From contig JAJEKV010000063.1 in assembly GCA_021234155.1 (NCBI GenBank), positions 2,419,442 to 2,483,441 on the forward strand: a stretch of 64,000 bases of DNA, written 5' to 3'. Position numbers and translations under genes: made by a program. Below, one piece after another: positions 11,189 to 22,200 of the stretch. The first letter of the stretch is position 1. Each line of letters opens with the position of its first letter. A model generated the notes under the pieces. That model saw nothing but the letters and a program-made list of their open reading frames with translations. It had not been told where the DNA came from and searched no databases. The stretch is from Isoetes taiwanensis. Taxonomy: Eukaryota > Streptophyta > Lycopodiopsida > Isoetales > Isoetaceae.

Positions 11189-12799
11189 TGTGACGTTCCA
11201 CGTATTTATACGGTCTACTATACGGGACACGTACAAATACAAGCACGTCACTCCCTAAAGGTACACTACCATGGGGGTATGGGAACTTAATTGCAACCTA
11301 GGGGGTTACCTTACAAAGGATTAAATTAGCTATGCTAATTTAACACATTAATAATAATAACCTAGGAAATTAGGATAATTACCAATTAGGAAGGCGCCAC
11401 CTGCCCCAATCGATTGGGCAGCATGGGGGTTGCCAAGTTTGGATGCCAACTTGACCCCTATCCCTGGGATTGACTCCTAAAGATCGACCAAGGAAGGCCA
11501 GGGAGCTGAAGCCATCAACCACTGCAGAGAGAACCACCATACCCGATTAGGTCCTGTGAAGCCACAAAATTGAATCTTCAACCGCCGAGAGATGGAGGCC
11601 CCCCATGGGAATGAGTCCAAAATGTAATTCGTAGGTGGCTATGTGAATTCTAGTTAACACTTGGTTGTGTCCGTCTTTCTCTCTGTTCTCTTTGTAATTC
11701 AATCATAGAAACTAACCCTTGATTGTACAAACAAGTTCTCTTTATATTCAATTACGGTTCTTACTCGAAAAGGATGGATTGTTGGTTCTTTGTTTGATCC
11801 GACTCAAAAGCGGGGATTACGGGGGTAGAGGCCTCGAACCGTGTAAGTAGTATGCTCCTAGATAGCCACCTGTAAAGTCCCATTAGATGCGGCTGTGCAC
11901 AAGAACCCCACCGGGTCCTAGATGCTATGGTCCGCTTAGCACCGCATACAAGGAACACAATGGTGACATGAGGGGTGGGGTCTTGCATGAGCATACAAGG
12001 CTCCCGAGACTCCTACATGGGCTAGGCCCTGATAGCCGGGTCACGCGTAGAGGGCCGGGTATGGGTCTGACACTCCCTGGGTGGGAAGGTGTGATCCGTA
12101 TGGAGCACCTTGCACTTTGAGTAGATTTAGGGTGAGTAAGTCGCGTACGGATGCGGGGGTCGCTGATGCGGCACGTATTCTCTAGCTCACCCATGGAACC
12201 ACCGATTCTAGAAGGGGACGCTTCCCCACCTGCCTCATCGGACCAGGCGCCATGAACACAGAGTAGGCTCGGAGGGTGATGCCCCGAGTTTATGCGTCTC
12301 CTAAGGCTATAGCAAAGCCATAGCATGAATTGACCCATCTGCAAAGTGTGCACAGGAGGGGCGGATGGAGTGGACAACCCTAGCCAATGTTCTATGCCAG
12401 CCAACGCCATGCCAAGACTCGGTCTGCTGATCTCTTGAGGCCCAGCCCGTCCACGATCCCCGGAGGAAGTCCGAGGGGGTAGAACCCGGGTTTGGGTGTT
12501 TTCTTAGGATTAGATGCATGATCTATGCCGTTGGTATTTTGGATGGATACGCCACCCTTCGTGGTGGTTATTTATATATATTCATGCTGTGTGCTAACCC
12601 TTGGATTCATGCTTCCGCGACGTAGGAGTCCCATTGAAGGCGTGGGCCGAATGACCCCTCCGTGTCCTTCTTCGGGCCACATTTCATAGATGGCCCGAAA
12701 TAGACGGAGGGCCCTGCTCATGGTGAGATGGTCGCCATGGGGGGGGAAAGTCCCCGTATGTATACGTCCGAGGGTCGTATATATTCCGGGAGCGTCACA
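11189..12799 (+). mobile_element. Solo LTR, TGTGACG...CGTCACA family, with TSD CCAAC
   Basis: The 1,611-bp unit starts TGTGACGTTCCACG and ends GGGAGCGTCACA, and is flanked by CCAAC on both sides (11184-11188 and 12800-12804). Length, termini and internal blocks match the two LTRs of the element at 38678-47936, which lie in the opposite orientation. No primer site or internal domain adjoins it. This is the expected product of recombination between two LTRs of one element. Confidence 0.88.
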
Positions 12800-12804
12800 C
12801 CAAC

Positions 12805-13229
12805 ATATTTTTTACCTTGTTTTGGTTAGATTAACTCTTCAAATCAGTCAAATTGGTCCATTATATATTCCATAATCTAAATTTCTCCAAGGTAGTTCCG
12901 ATACGAAAAACCTAGGAAATTATGGTAATGGATCTTCTTAGAGGCACCCAGTCAAGTGTTGAGTAAGAGTGCAAGGGTCAAGAATCAGATTTGAGATCGG
13001 ATGAGGAGCATGCCAGATTACATGAGCTATAAAGTTCAAAGGCATCGGTACATGTATCTCAAGCAGCCTTAGCAATATTCATGCATTTCAATGCCATCAA
13101 CAAAGTTAGGGAACCATACATATAGCCATTGGACTTATCACCCTTGGACACAGGGTAAATCAGCACTTCATCCAACAGCTTGACTCCACCGAATATGTTT
13201 TCCGAGGTACTTCTTTAGGGCAACTTTAG
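12805..13229. other. Unassigned sequence right of the solo LTR
   Basis: AT-rich text with no open frame of note. A weak acidic, coiled-coil-like reading begins near 13230. Confidence 0.35.
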
Positions 13230-15020
13230 CTCGAGGCAGATTATGAAGAAGAGGAGGAACAAGACGAGGATGACGAGCGAAGGCTGACAGAAAGGATGGA
13301 AAGGCAAGTTGAGAGGCATGAGGAAGAAATGAGAATGGCCACATAACTAACGATAGGCATAACAACCTTATCTTCCATGGTCATCGAAGGGGAAGAGTAT
13401 CTATTCGCCAACGACATCCTCCAGCCTTATCGCCTGGAAGAAGGATTATAGATGAGCTCTTGGGCCGTATGGTAGAAGGACATCAGAGTGACCTCATCGC
13501 CTACTGACACCAAGAAACCCCTAGAGGTAGCGGAGCAGCACTCCTGTACGGAGGAAACAATGTCAGATGTGGCAGCTTATAAGTACATAAGATAAAGTTT
13601 TCAGCAACAGCAATCATTCATGTCAGAAGAAGAGTTCCAAGCAATCCAAAGGGACCTATACAAGCCAGATAGAGGACCAAGCACGAGCCACCCTTTTCGA
13701 TCAAGCAACGTGAGAGAGAGAATTCATATCAACTTGGAGAGCACCGCCACCATGCAGAGGGACCATGATGATCTCTTGGTAGTTGACATCTATGGCAGCT
13801 CAGCAGGGAAAAACACAGGTGCAGGGAAAGCAAAGGTAGATCAAGGGTGGAAGAGGTTGTCGCTCTCATTGCATTAATGGGTTTTGACAGGCATGCCACG
13901 ATAAGGGAAAATACAGATCACGTCATTCTCTTCAAGCAGCCAGTGTCACTATGTAGCTTGGATTTCGCACGAGGGCACTTACGCGATGCATTCCTGGCAG
14001 TAGTAGCAGCCATGGCACCCGAGCTTCCAGCATCCAGTTGGCTCGAGCACTGGAAGGAGGAACTTCAAGAAACATTCTCCAAAACATCGGCAAAGGCCTC
14101 AAGCTCAAGGACATCAATCAGTTCTTCAAGTCCAAGCACCGACATCATGATTAGACTCTCCAAGCTTTGTAATTGCTTAGAATGTTTTGATATACGAAAA
14201 TGTTATCATAATTACTGAAGTCGCAATTGTATAACTATTGTATGATTATAGGAAATGATATTGTAACCTTATCATCCTGTTTTATCTTGATTTCTTTTAT
14301 ATCTGAAATAAATCAACATAAAGGATCACAATAACATATAACTTTGAATGATAAGCATGTGTCATTAATACTTGCAGATAGAAACTCTGGTTTTGCTCAC
14401 AAGTCCAGGAGAATCAAGGACGACAAAGCAACTAGAAATCTAGAAACTTGTTTGGTAGAAAACATGAGGAGGAAAAGGATATGTTTGCAGATGCTATCAA
14501 CATACGACTGGTACAGATGCATAACCAGATGGTGCAACTTGTGCAATGGGCCAACCTACTCATGCGAGCTCAAGAGTGTGGGCCAATGCTACCATCACCA
14601 CCTCCCCAGGAGTAGTGTAGGTTACGTACGCGTACAATACCTTCTGGGTACTTACCGTACTAGACAGGACGTACAGTACATACGAAAAGTGTTTGTCCAA
14701 TCTGTGATCAATTTTTTTTGAAGTGCGTTACGTTTTTTTGAGGTACGGTACGTTTTTTAAGGTTTTTTTTTTTTTTTTAGTATCGTACGTTTTTTAAAGG
14801 TACGGTACGTACGGTACCTCTAAACATTTAATGTACCGAATTTTTTTTAGGTATGTTAAATCCTTGGGAGTACGTTAAGAGGTATCATATGTAAAAAAAG
14901 TAAAAAACTTTCGTATATACAGAAATACAGTACTACACTGCCCAGGAGCTAGAACAAGGGGACCAACCAGAGCAAGAGGCAGCACCCGTAGATGGCACAA
15001 CGACCTCAGTTTGTTGAAAC
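13230..15020 (+). pseudogene. Unrecognised decayed coding region (acidic coiled-coil protein), split by a MITE
   Basis: Several open stretches on the plus strand read like one degraded protein. The first is Glu/Arg-rich (EEEEQDEDDERRLTERMERQ near 13240). Next come MSEEEFQAIQRDLYKPDRG at 13620, ALMGFDRHATIRENTDHVIL at 13870, and KGLKLKDINQFFKSKHRHHD near 14095-14156. Finally, INIRLVQMHNQMVQLVQW near 14490 leads into PPPQE. The reading resumes after the 14613-14940 insertion as LEQGDQPEQEAAPVDG. The frames do not join without shifts or introns. I cannot assign a family; retroelement gag or a decayed host gene are both possible. Confidence 0.35.
14613..14940. mobile_element. GTAC-rich hAT-type MITE, copy 1 (perfect 8-bp TSD)
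   Basis: The 328-bp unit is flanked by CCCAGGAG on both sides (14605-14612 and 14941-14948), an 8-bp duplication as made by hAT transposases. The right end reads ACTACACTG, the complement of CAGTGTAGT. The left end TAGTGTAGG is the same terminus with C changed to T. The interior is dense in GTAC, ACGTAC and GGTACGGTACG words plus long T runs. It has no coding capacity. Related copies lie at 61318-61896 and from 63921. Confidence 0.8.
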
Positions 15021-15700
15021 ATGCGAACAAATCAAGCTAGAGGAATCCGCCGCAAAAATCCTCACAATAAAATAACCTTTCCTCCTGCGGCCAAAGACTG
15101 TCGTGTGACCATCTGTTGCTCCTTTTCTTCATGTATCTGCCTGTATTGGTACCTGCAAATACATGCATGAGCCATTTAAAAAGAAATGCCAGAGGATCAT
15201 ATTTTTAACCTCCTTATCAGTATTGCATCTATTGTAGCAAGCACTTTGGTATGTAATGCGACCCTCTCAAAATTATATCTTTTGTAGCAAGCACTTTGGT
15301 ATGTAATGCCGCCCTCTCAAAATTATATCAGGTTCGAGACCCGACCCTTTCGGCATGCAAGCGCAACTGTCTGCCCTTATCCAGTCTCTAAAGATAGCAG
15401 CTATCATTCCTTTTTAGAACCCTTGCAAAAAAAGGCCATCCAAAACACACAACAATAGAAATGTGACCTTTAAATGAAATTAAGCAGCTCAAACATGGCA
15501 ATTAATACGAATTTGGATACAATACGAAACAACAATCATACTCATACCTTCCTGCAATATGAAATGAATTGTGCAAAGTTTATGAAAATAGCGTTCCATC
15601 TTGTGGAGCTTCGGATTCTAAATTGCTAACAAGAAACTATGAAAGAAAATTGATGTAGCATATTCCTTGAAATATGCCAAGAAAAAATCGATATACATGC
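15021..15700. other. Intergenic with a 56-bp tandem duplication
   Basis: A block containing TGTAGCAAGCACTTTGGTAT is repeated at about 15232-15285 and 15286-15340. It is followed by GGTTCGAGACCCGACC, which looks like a tRNA T-arm, but no tRNA body can be folded upstream. No gene is seen. Confidence 0.45.
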
Positions 15701-15706
15701 ACCATC

Positions 15707-15764
15707 TTTTATAAACGGCATCGAGCCCTAATTTGGGAACCCTAATCTATCATTGGGTTTAGGG
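15707..15764 (+). promoter_or_regulatory. eS19 promoter elements: TATA-like box and two telo-boxes
   Basis: TTTTATAAACG at 15707 is a TATA-like box 85 bases before the start codon. AACCCTAA at 15738-15745 is a telo-box, and TGGGTTTAGGG at 15754-15764 is the same element inverted. Telo-boxes are a known hallmark of plant ribosomal protein promoters, which fits the gene downstream. Confidence 0.6.
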
Positions 15765-15791
15765 CTGCGGGCGCTTGCCGGAGCCGGAGCT

Positions 15792-16621
15792 ATGGCGGCC
15801 ACTGCGAAGACCGTGAAGGACGTCCCTTCTCATGAATTCGTGCGCGCTTATGCAGCTCATCTCAAGCGATCTGGCAAGGTAGATTTGAGCCGAGTTTGTA
15901 AAAAACTTGATAGCCTGTTGAATTTGCAGTGTTTTTCTTTTTTTTTTTTCCCTTTCCATTAGCGGTTCTACGTGAGAGGATAGCAACTTAAAGTAGTGCT
16001 CTGAAAGTGATCTTGAAGGAAAACTAAAAAAGGAGGTTGTTTTAAGTATGTTTTGATCTTTCTGGGCTAATAAGCTTTGTTGTTGAGGAGTATTTATCGT
16101 GATAAATTCTCTTTCTTTCTTCTGAACAGATCGAGTTGCCTCATTGGGCAGACATTGTAAAGACTGCGACATTTAAGGAGCTTGCTCCATATGACCCTGA
16201 TTGGTACTACATTAGGACAGGTATCAAACTTTTTGTTTCTATATAAATAAAGTTTCTGTTTTGTTATTTACAGTTCTTTTTTTTATTTATTAAGCCTCGA
16301 TGGCAAGAAAAATATACTTGAGAGGGGGTAGAGGAGTTGGTGCCTTTCGAAAAATCTATGGAGGTCGTAAACAGAATGGTGTTAGGCCCTCTCACTTTGC
16401 TTTGAGTAGTGGTTCGATTGCTCGGGACATTCTGAAGCAGTTGGAAAAGATTGAAATAGTGGAGAAGGATGTTAAGGGGTAAGTTCAGAATGATATTTGC
16501 TACATTTTTCTACGTTATGTGCTTATGCTTCCATATATTCTCTAGGGGGAGGAGAATCACATCTAATGGGCAGAGGGATCTTGATCAAGTTGCAGGACGC
16601 ATTGCAGTTGCAGCTCCATGA
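15792..16621 (+). CDS. RPS19: 40S ribosomal protein eS19
   Basis: Four exons (15792-15878, 16130-16220, 16295-16478, 16546-16621) join in frame to 145 codons, the usual length for plant eS19. All introns are GT-AG. Diagnostic segments include [40 protein letters not shown] with [10 protein letters not shown], and the [22 protein letters not shown] core. The [18 protein letters not shown] helix and the C-terminal [20 protein letters not shown] follow. The upstream Met in the same frame (15753) lies within the promoter telo-box region, so the Met of MAATAKTVK was chosen. eS19 sits in the head of the cytosolic 40S subunit and is needed for 18S rRNA 3' maturation. No lesion is seen, so this is the best-supported functional gene in the window. 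Confidence 0.95.
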
Positions 16622-17368
16622 GCAGTCTTCTTATATTTCTCAATTTTGTATCTGAAGGATTTCGTGCAGAAAGATTTTTTACACTGCAGGATGGGTATTG
16701 AGCAATACTGAGCAAGACGGAATTTATATGTTCTACGTTCTTTTCACTGGGTTTTTTATTTTATATCAAGGTCTTGGTTATGTTCAGAAAACAGGATACC
16801 ATCAATGGCATTGTCTACTTAGCTTTAGGGGTAATTTTTTAAGAGAGTACCGAGTCGTTTAAATTATCTTGATCCCATCATGGCTTGGTTTCTGCCGTCA
16901 TTTGATTTAATGGTGCATCAGCTAGATGCGCCTCCACTTCAACGTTGAGTTAACTTTGCCTTTGGCATGTTTCATTTGTTTTGTTATGGCTCTAGTTCAG
17001 CTTCTTCATTCTCTGGTCTACCAGACGCAATTGGTGAAACAAATTTCGTATTTAGGTTGGTCACTTCTGTGCTGCCCTACTTAGTAGTTTTGCTCATAGA
17101 AAATTATCACGCACGAGCAGTAGCATTTTGCTGCTCCTGGTTCAAATTAAAATTGTAACGTTTTTGTATCATCCTCTAGCATTCAAATGTTTGTCCATTT
17201 CGAGCATCTACCTGGTCTTATTATAAGACCATTGCATTTATCCTCTTAGCATAGTCAATCTGCTTTACTGGTGAATGAATCTTCGTTTCTTTGTCGTTGA
17301 ATCCATGTTTTTTTGAACGTGGGCCATTGTATCCTAGCATATCCCATGCGAACCCATGTTTTATAAAA
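16622..17368. other. eS19 3' UTR and intergenic sequence
   Basis: T-rich sequence following the eS19 stop. It contains no gene. Text near 17315-17340 (GGGCCATTGTATCCTAGCAT) recurs near 18930-18960 on the other side of the Mutator-type element. Confidence 0.5.
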
Positions 17369-18918
17369 GGGAAAAACTCTAAAATACTCTTATATAAAAC
17401 GCCCCTAGTTTTTAGGGTATTTTTATGGAAATGACCGTAACTTTTTTGAGCTAATCCAAATGAGAATGTGTCAAAGCTAGGATCTCCTGTAACTTTTTTG
17501 AGCTAATTCAAATGAGAATGTGTCAAAGCTAAGATCTTATTCTTTCCCTAGACCTAATCGCTACTCTCACCCTAATCGCTATTTTTTTAACAATATAGAA
17601 AAACAAGAGCCGTCTAATAGAGCCATTGAGTTTCAACAGAAACTCGTGACCGTACACGTGGCAATATTGGCAAGACTAGCAAGACGCAGCAGAGATGGCA
17701 AGCGAAGCAAAGGGGCAAGCCAGTCCTATAATCCAACACCATAATTCAGGGCAAGCCAGTCCTATAATCCAACACCATAATTCAGACCGACAGAGCAACG
17801 GTAACTGACAGAGCAACATGATTCAAAACCTGATTCAAAACCTTATTCAAACCCATGTTAGCTGCAGCCTCAATAAAAAATCCCAAAAGCTTCAAAAAAG
17901 TCTTCACTGCAAAACTGAAGTCCCAAACTGGACAGATTAGTGCCATATCCAGAAATTGCATAACCATCCTAATCTAACACTCTGGGTTTCTAATATCACA
18001 GGGCTCCAGCAATCAATCCAGTGATTCTGAGTCACTGTTTGGAAAACTGTTTTTTCAATCCTGGCTGCCAAAACGACCAGCTAAACCCATATTAACCCCG
18101 GATTCTACACGCTTTTTCATGAAATCGCAACTGGATCTGTTCATCCAGGAACTCCATCCTATCCTGGCTCCATTTGACAACCCTATTTCATGCGACCAAC
18201 AAGATTTGCCGGAACAGGATTTCCTGGACGCATTTCAGTCTATTTCTTTGCAGAGTTATTCTATTCTTGTCTTGGACGGATTTATGGTGGTACAGTTATG
18301 GTGGTACAGAAAGGAAGCTACTGTTTAAAGACCAGCCCATCGACCAATTTCCGGCCAGGCAGGAACCCCGCCCACCCCAATCCGGTAATTCTCTGCCAGG
18401 CAAGAGCCCAATCCAGTCCCTGTAGTATCAGACCTTCTATTTTCTATTTGCCTACAAATACACTGCTAAAAAGGACCTGAATTCGAGCCAGCCCTGGCCC
18501 ATCGACCAATTTCCGGCCAAGCAGGAGCCCCGTCCAGCCCAATCCGGCCCCTGTTATCAGACTTCTATTCTTGGGTTGCCTTCACATCGAACCGTCAGAT
18601 GAAGACCATTGTAAAAAAAACCTGAATCCAACGGCCCACGGTTTTTTCACCCTAAAAAACCAACAAACCCACTCCCTTTCTGTCATTGGGAAACCTACTC
18701 CTAAATCGGATTCTAAAATCTAAGTTATGGTCTCGTAAATCCCTCTGAAATTTCTACAATTTTGTTGTGTATTAAAAATACCATATAACTTATGATTTAA
18801 GACTCATTCCCGTTTGGATCATTACAAAAACGTTAGGATCATTTTCATAAAAATACCCCCAAAATTAGGGGCATTTTGTCAATTTTAGTAAAACATAAGG
18901 GTATTTCACATTTTTCCC
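17369..18918. mobile_element. Mutator-type (MULE-like) non-autonomous element with long TIRs
   Basis: The left end GGGAAAAACTCTAAAATACT and the complement of the right end GGGAAAAATGTGAAATACCC begin inverted repeats of about 115 bp. Both arms carry GCCCCTA, a GGGTATTTTTATG core and a (C/G)GTAAC-type block. The flanking 9-mers TTTATAAAA (17360-17368) and TTTATGGAA (18919-18927) agree at 7 of 9 positions, as expected of an aged Mutator 9-bp duplication. The interior has no transposase. It holds several short tandem duplications: about 52-bp period at 17437, about 37-bp period at 17714, and a block at 18338 repeated at 18496. Confidence 0.75.
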
Positions 18919-18927
18919 TTTATGGAA

Positions 18928-21900
18928 CATGGGCCATTGGATCTTAGCATGGTCACTTATAGAACATGGGCCATGGAATCTGCGACAATATGCAATCTTG
19001 GCATACAATTTAGCATTTTTACAAGCTTAGTAAAAAAACGACTACAAGTTTGATCAGCATATATACGATACAGGAGTATACCGCTCTTTTTTGCCATGCC
19101 TTCTGCTATACGCAGCTTGCAGCACTCCAATTCAGATGTAGTTAAACGGGTTTTTAGCCGACCTCTTTTGAATGTACTTTAAACACATGTCGTCGATTCT
19201 GATGCAGTTGAATTGCTTCTTAGAAGCTGGCCTATTTTAAATGTACATAAAACACAAATCGTTGTGCTTTAGCAAAATAATGATCATCAAGGCTTAACAT
19301 CAACATCTTGGAGAAATGGTTAAAGGAACTGCTAGAAAAAGGCTACAATTGTGCTATAGGATATGATTTCAAACCATTACACAACACCTGAGTTCAAACC
19401 ACATATGATTTCAAACCATTACACAACACCGGGGTTGAAACCATTACATAACACTCGGGGAATAGAACCCTCACAAACTAAGTAGCACCAAAGCGGCTTA
19501 AGAAGAAATGCCTAAAGAAAAACATGATGAATCTGCTTGCCTGTTACAAATACACAAAGAAAGAAATAAAAATTGACATGCGAGATTCAAGAGGCCATGA
19601 TGCCTTAATGGTGATAGTGGATAAACTTTCAAAGATGGCACAGTTTCTAGCAAAACCACAGACACAACATTGGATACAATTATTAATATATGCTTTATAT
19701 ATTTCAAAGCGATTATATCAGCTAATATGACAAGAAAATTTATCGCATTGGCCAAGGCCGCCATGAATATTTCTTTTGTCCAACTCATTGCAAAAGAGGT
19801 TCTATGTTAATTTTACTGGATATGCAAAAATTAACTAGCATGTTCAATCTTAGAATTCTAACTGCTATATTTATCAAACTCTAACCAAATACATTTGTAT
19901 TCAAGTCCAATGTCCAAGCAATTTTTTGCTAGTTGTTTTTGAAATTCTTTTATGTTTTTTAAACCTATGAGCCAGGAATGGCAAAGCAAAACAATGAATG
20001 GGATATCCTGCAAGGATATCCCATGTTGAAGGATCATCTAAATCTTGTTTTCAATCATAATTTAATACAATACAATACGGAGGCTACCACTTACTTTATG
20101 CATGCCTTTTTAAATAATGCATGAGAGCTTAGAGAATAGTGCACTAACAATGGTCAAGGGCAAGGAAATAGCAATTAGAAAGTTATAATAATACCTTAAA
20201 CATTCCACAAATTGAGTCAAAAAGTCAGTGCAATTAGAATTATCCCCACATCATTTTCTGCCATAACTACAAGCTTAGCATTCAGCTCGCAAAGCCCACC
20301 TGGAGCTTGTCACTTCTTGCATGGTTCTTGATAATACAATAGAATCATTATTTACAATACTCACTTTGTTTTTCCAACTATCATATTGCGTATTTCAAAT
20401 TCAATCACTGCAGAGAAATACTTGATTCTGTAATTTTGAGAAAACAAACCCTTTTCAAAAACAAGCCCTGCTTCCAAACCCTTTTTGAAAACCCAATTAA
20501 CCATGTGTTGATATGATCTTGTGGTATTCTAATGTGTTGAAAAAAGAGTTGAAATTTTATGATATGTTCGTACCGAACCTTTGTTAATGCATGCAGATGT
20601 GAGTCACCTGAAGGACATATTATGACAATGGTAAAGCACCTCTCAATTGTCAATCCTATACACCTGGTAAAGAAGATGCTATAGTCCTTCTGGTTCATAA
20701 CAAGATGACCTAGCAAATGCACTAATGACCTGCAGTTGCACTAATAAAGGAATATTCCCTAAGATTCCCTAAGAATATGCTAATTTTGGTGTTAAATTTT
20801 AAAAAATGCTTCATTTTCTAGGAGTGTGGTGCCATTTTGGGGGGTTCAAAAGAAGAAATTTGACATATTTTAAAACAAATTCTCCATTTTAAGGATCTTT
20901 TTATTTAGATTATTTTACAAGTATTGCTTCTTTCGGAAAACTAGACAAAAAAAATGAAGTATAGAAATGACATAAGAACCACCATTTGAAAAGATGATAT
21001 GAAGGTTTTCTGCAAGGCATGAGGACACTAATCTAAACACATCATTACAAAAAGCACAAACAAGGTTCTCAAACATGTCATTTGTACAATAAAAATAACA
21101 TGAGCGTATGCGTGCATAGCACCTTGAGTAGACAAAAATATTGAAATTACAAAAATGTGCAAGATGTATATACGCAACAACTAGAACATTTAAAAGATGT
21201 TGCTGCACTTGCCATTACTTTTGAGGGGGTCTACATGTTATAATAGTGGTGGTGACTCATGTGCATATAAAGCCATATCAATGATGCAACTACCTAGAGA
21301 AGTCGTTGTACTATATCTACATGCTCTAACAAGGCAACATTTGGAGGAGGAGATGAATCATCTTCGTGGTGTTTAAAGCCTTCTATAGTTGTGTCACAAT
21401 AAAATAAGAGCTAGGTGCTGCGCACGGAGGGTTGCCCTCCATGGCCGGAGGGTGAAGTGGCTTGGGAACAGTCTGACAACCACAGTACCACCCTATCATT
21501 CCCTGCCCTTTTGTTACTCCAAGAGTACACATTAGAAGAAGAAGGGGCGTTTGTTGTCTCCATTGTGCACATTAATCTGTCAAAATATTATGTGATGAGA
21601 CATGCCTGTATCAATTTTCTCTTGGTCTGGCCCACATTCTATGTAGTCAAGTACATAACTACATAACCATAACCAGTAAATAACTACATAGCCAATATAA
21701 AAGAAATATCGTTTTTAAAATTTTGTCCAACATATATCCATCATATGCCCAACATTTATATATTCTTAACACTTTTCCAATCATTTTTTTGCATATGTTG
21801 GCTAATATTTGTAGAACATTTTCTTTGACATTATATTTTTTACAACAAGTAATTGCCCAATATTTAATATTTAATGAGTAACACTTATTAATATTTCGAG

Positions 21901-22200
21901 AACTATTTTTCAACATTGCGAACCAGGATTGCATAACATATATGCAAGTAACATTTGTCAATGTTTGCCAAGTATTTGCCATGATCTACCCATGCATAGC
22001 TATCATTGAAAGTAAACCCAATCTAAGAAATAGCATTCTGCCGTTTTCTACCCCTCCTCAATGCTAAAATTGCATTTCACAATCCTCCAAACGCATTGGA
22101 CTTGCACCCATGTTTACGTATGTATGAGAAGGTTACTACCAAAAGTTTGCATCATTTTGGATCATGCATAATGAATGGCCCTGGTTGAAGTTGTCTATAG
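18928..22200. other. Gene-poor stretch with one retroelement integrase scrap
   Basis: Apart from the integrase fragment at 19524-19730, nothing coding is supported. A block with GATTTCAAACCATTACACAA is repeated in tandem at about 19360 and 19408. The rest is AT-rich; the minus-strand open stretches at 20405-20722 and 21659-21982 show no family features. Confidence 0.5.
19524..19730 (+). pseudogene. Ty3/gypsy integrase fragment
   Basis: The reading DALMVIVDKLSKMAQFLAKP corresponds to the stretch around the second catalytic Asp of Ty3/gypsy integrases (D-x-x-M-V-V-V-D-R-L-S-K-M-A-H-F). Only about 35 residues are recognisable before the frame decays, and no LTR adjoins it. Confidence 0.6.

Noticed and set aside
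15330-15350. GGTTCGAGACCC as a tRNA T-arm
   Set aside because: No acceptor, D or anticodon arm can be paired upstream.
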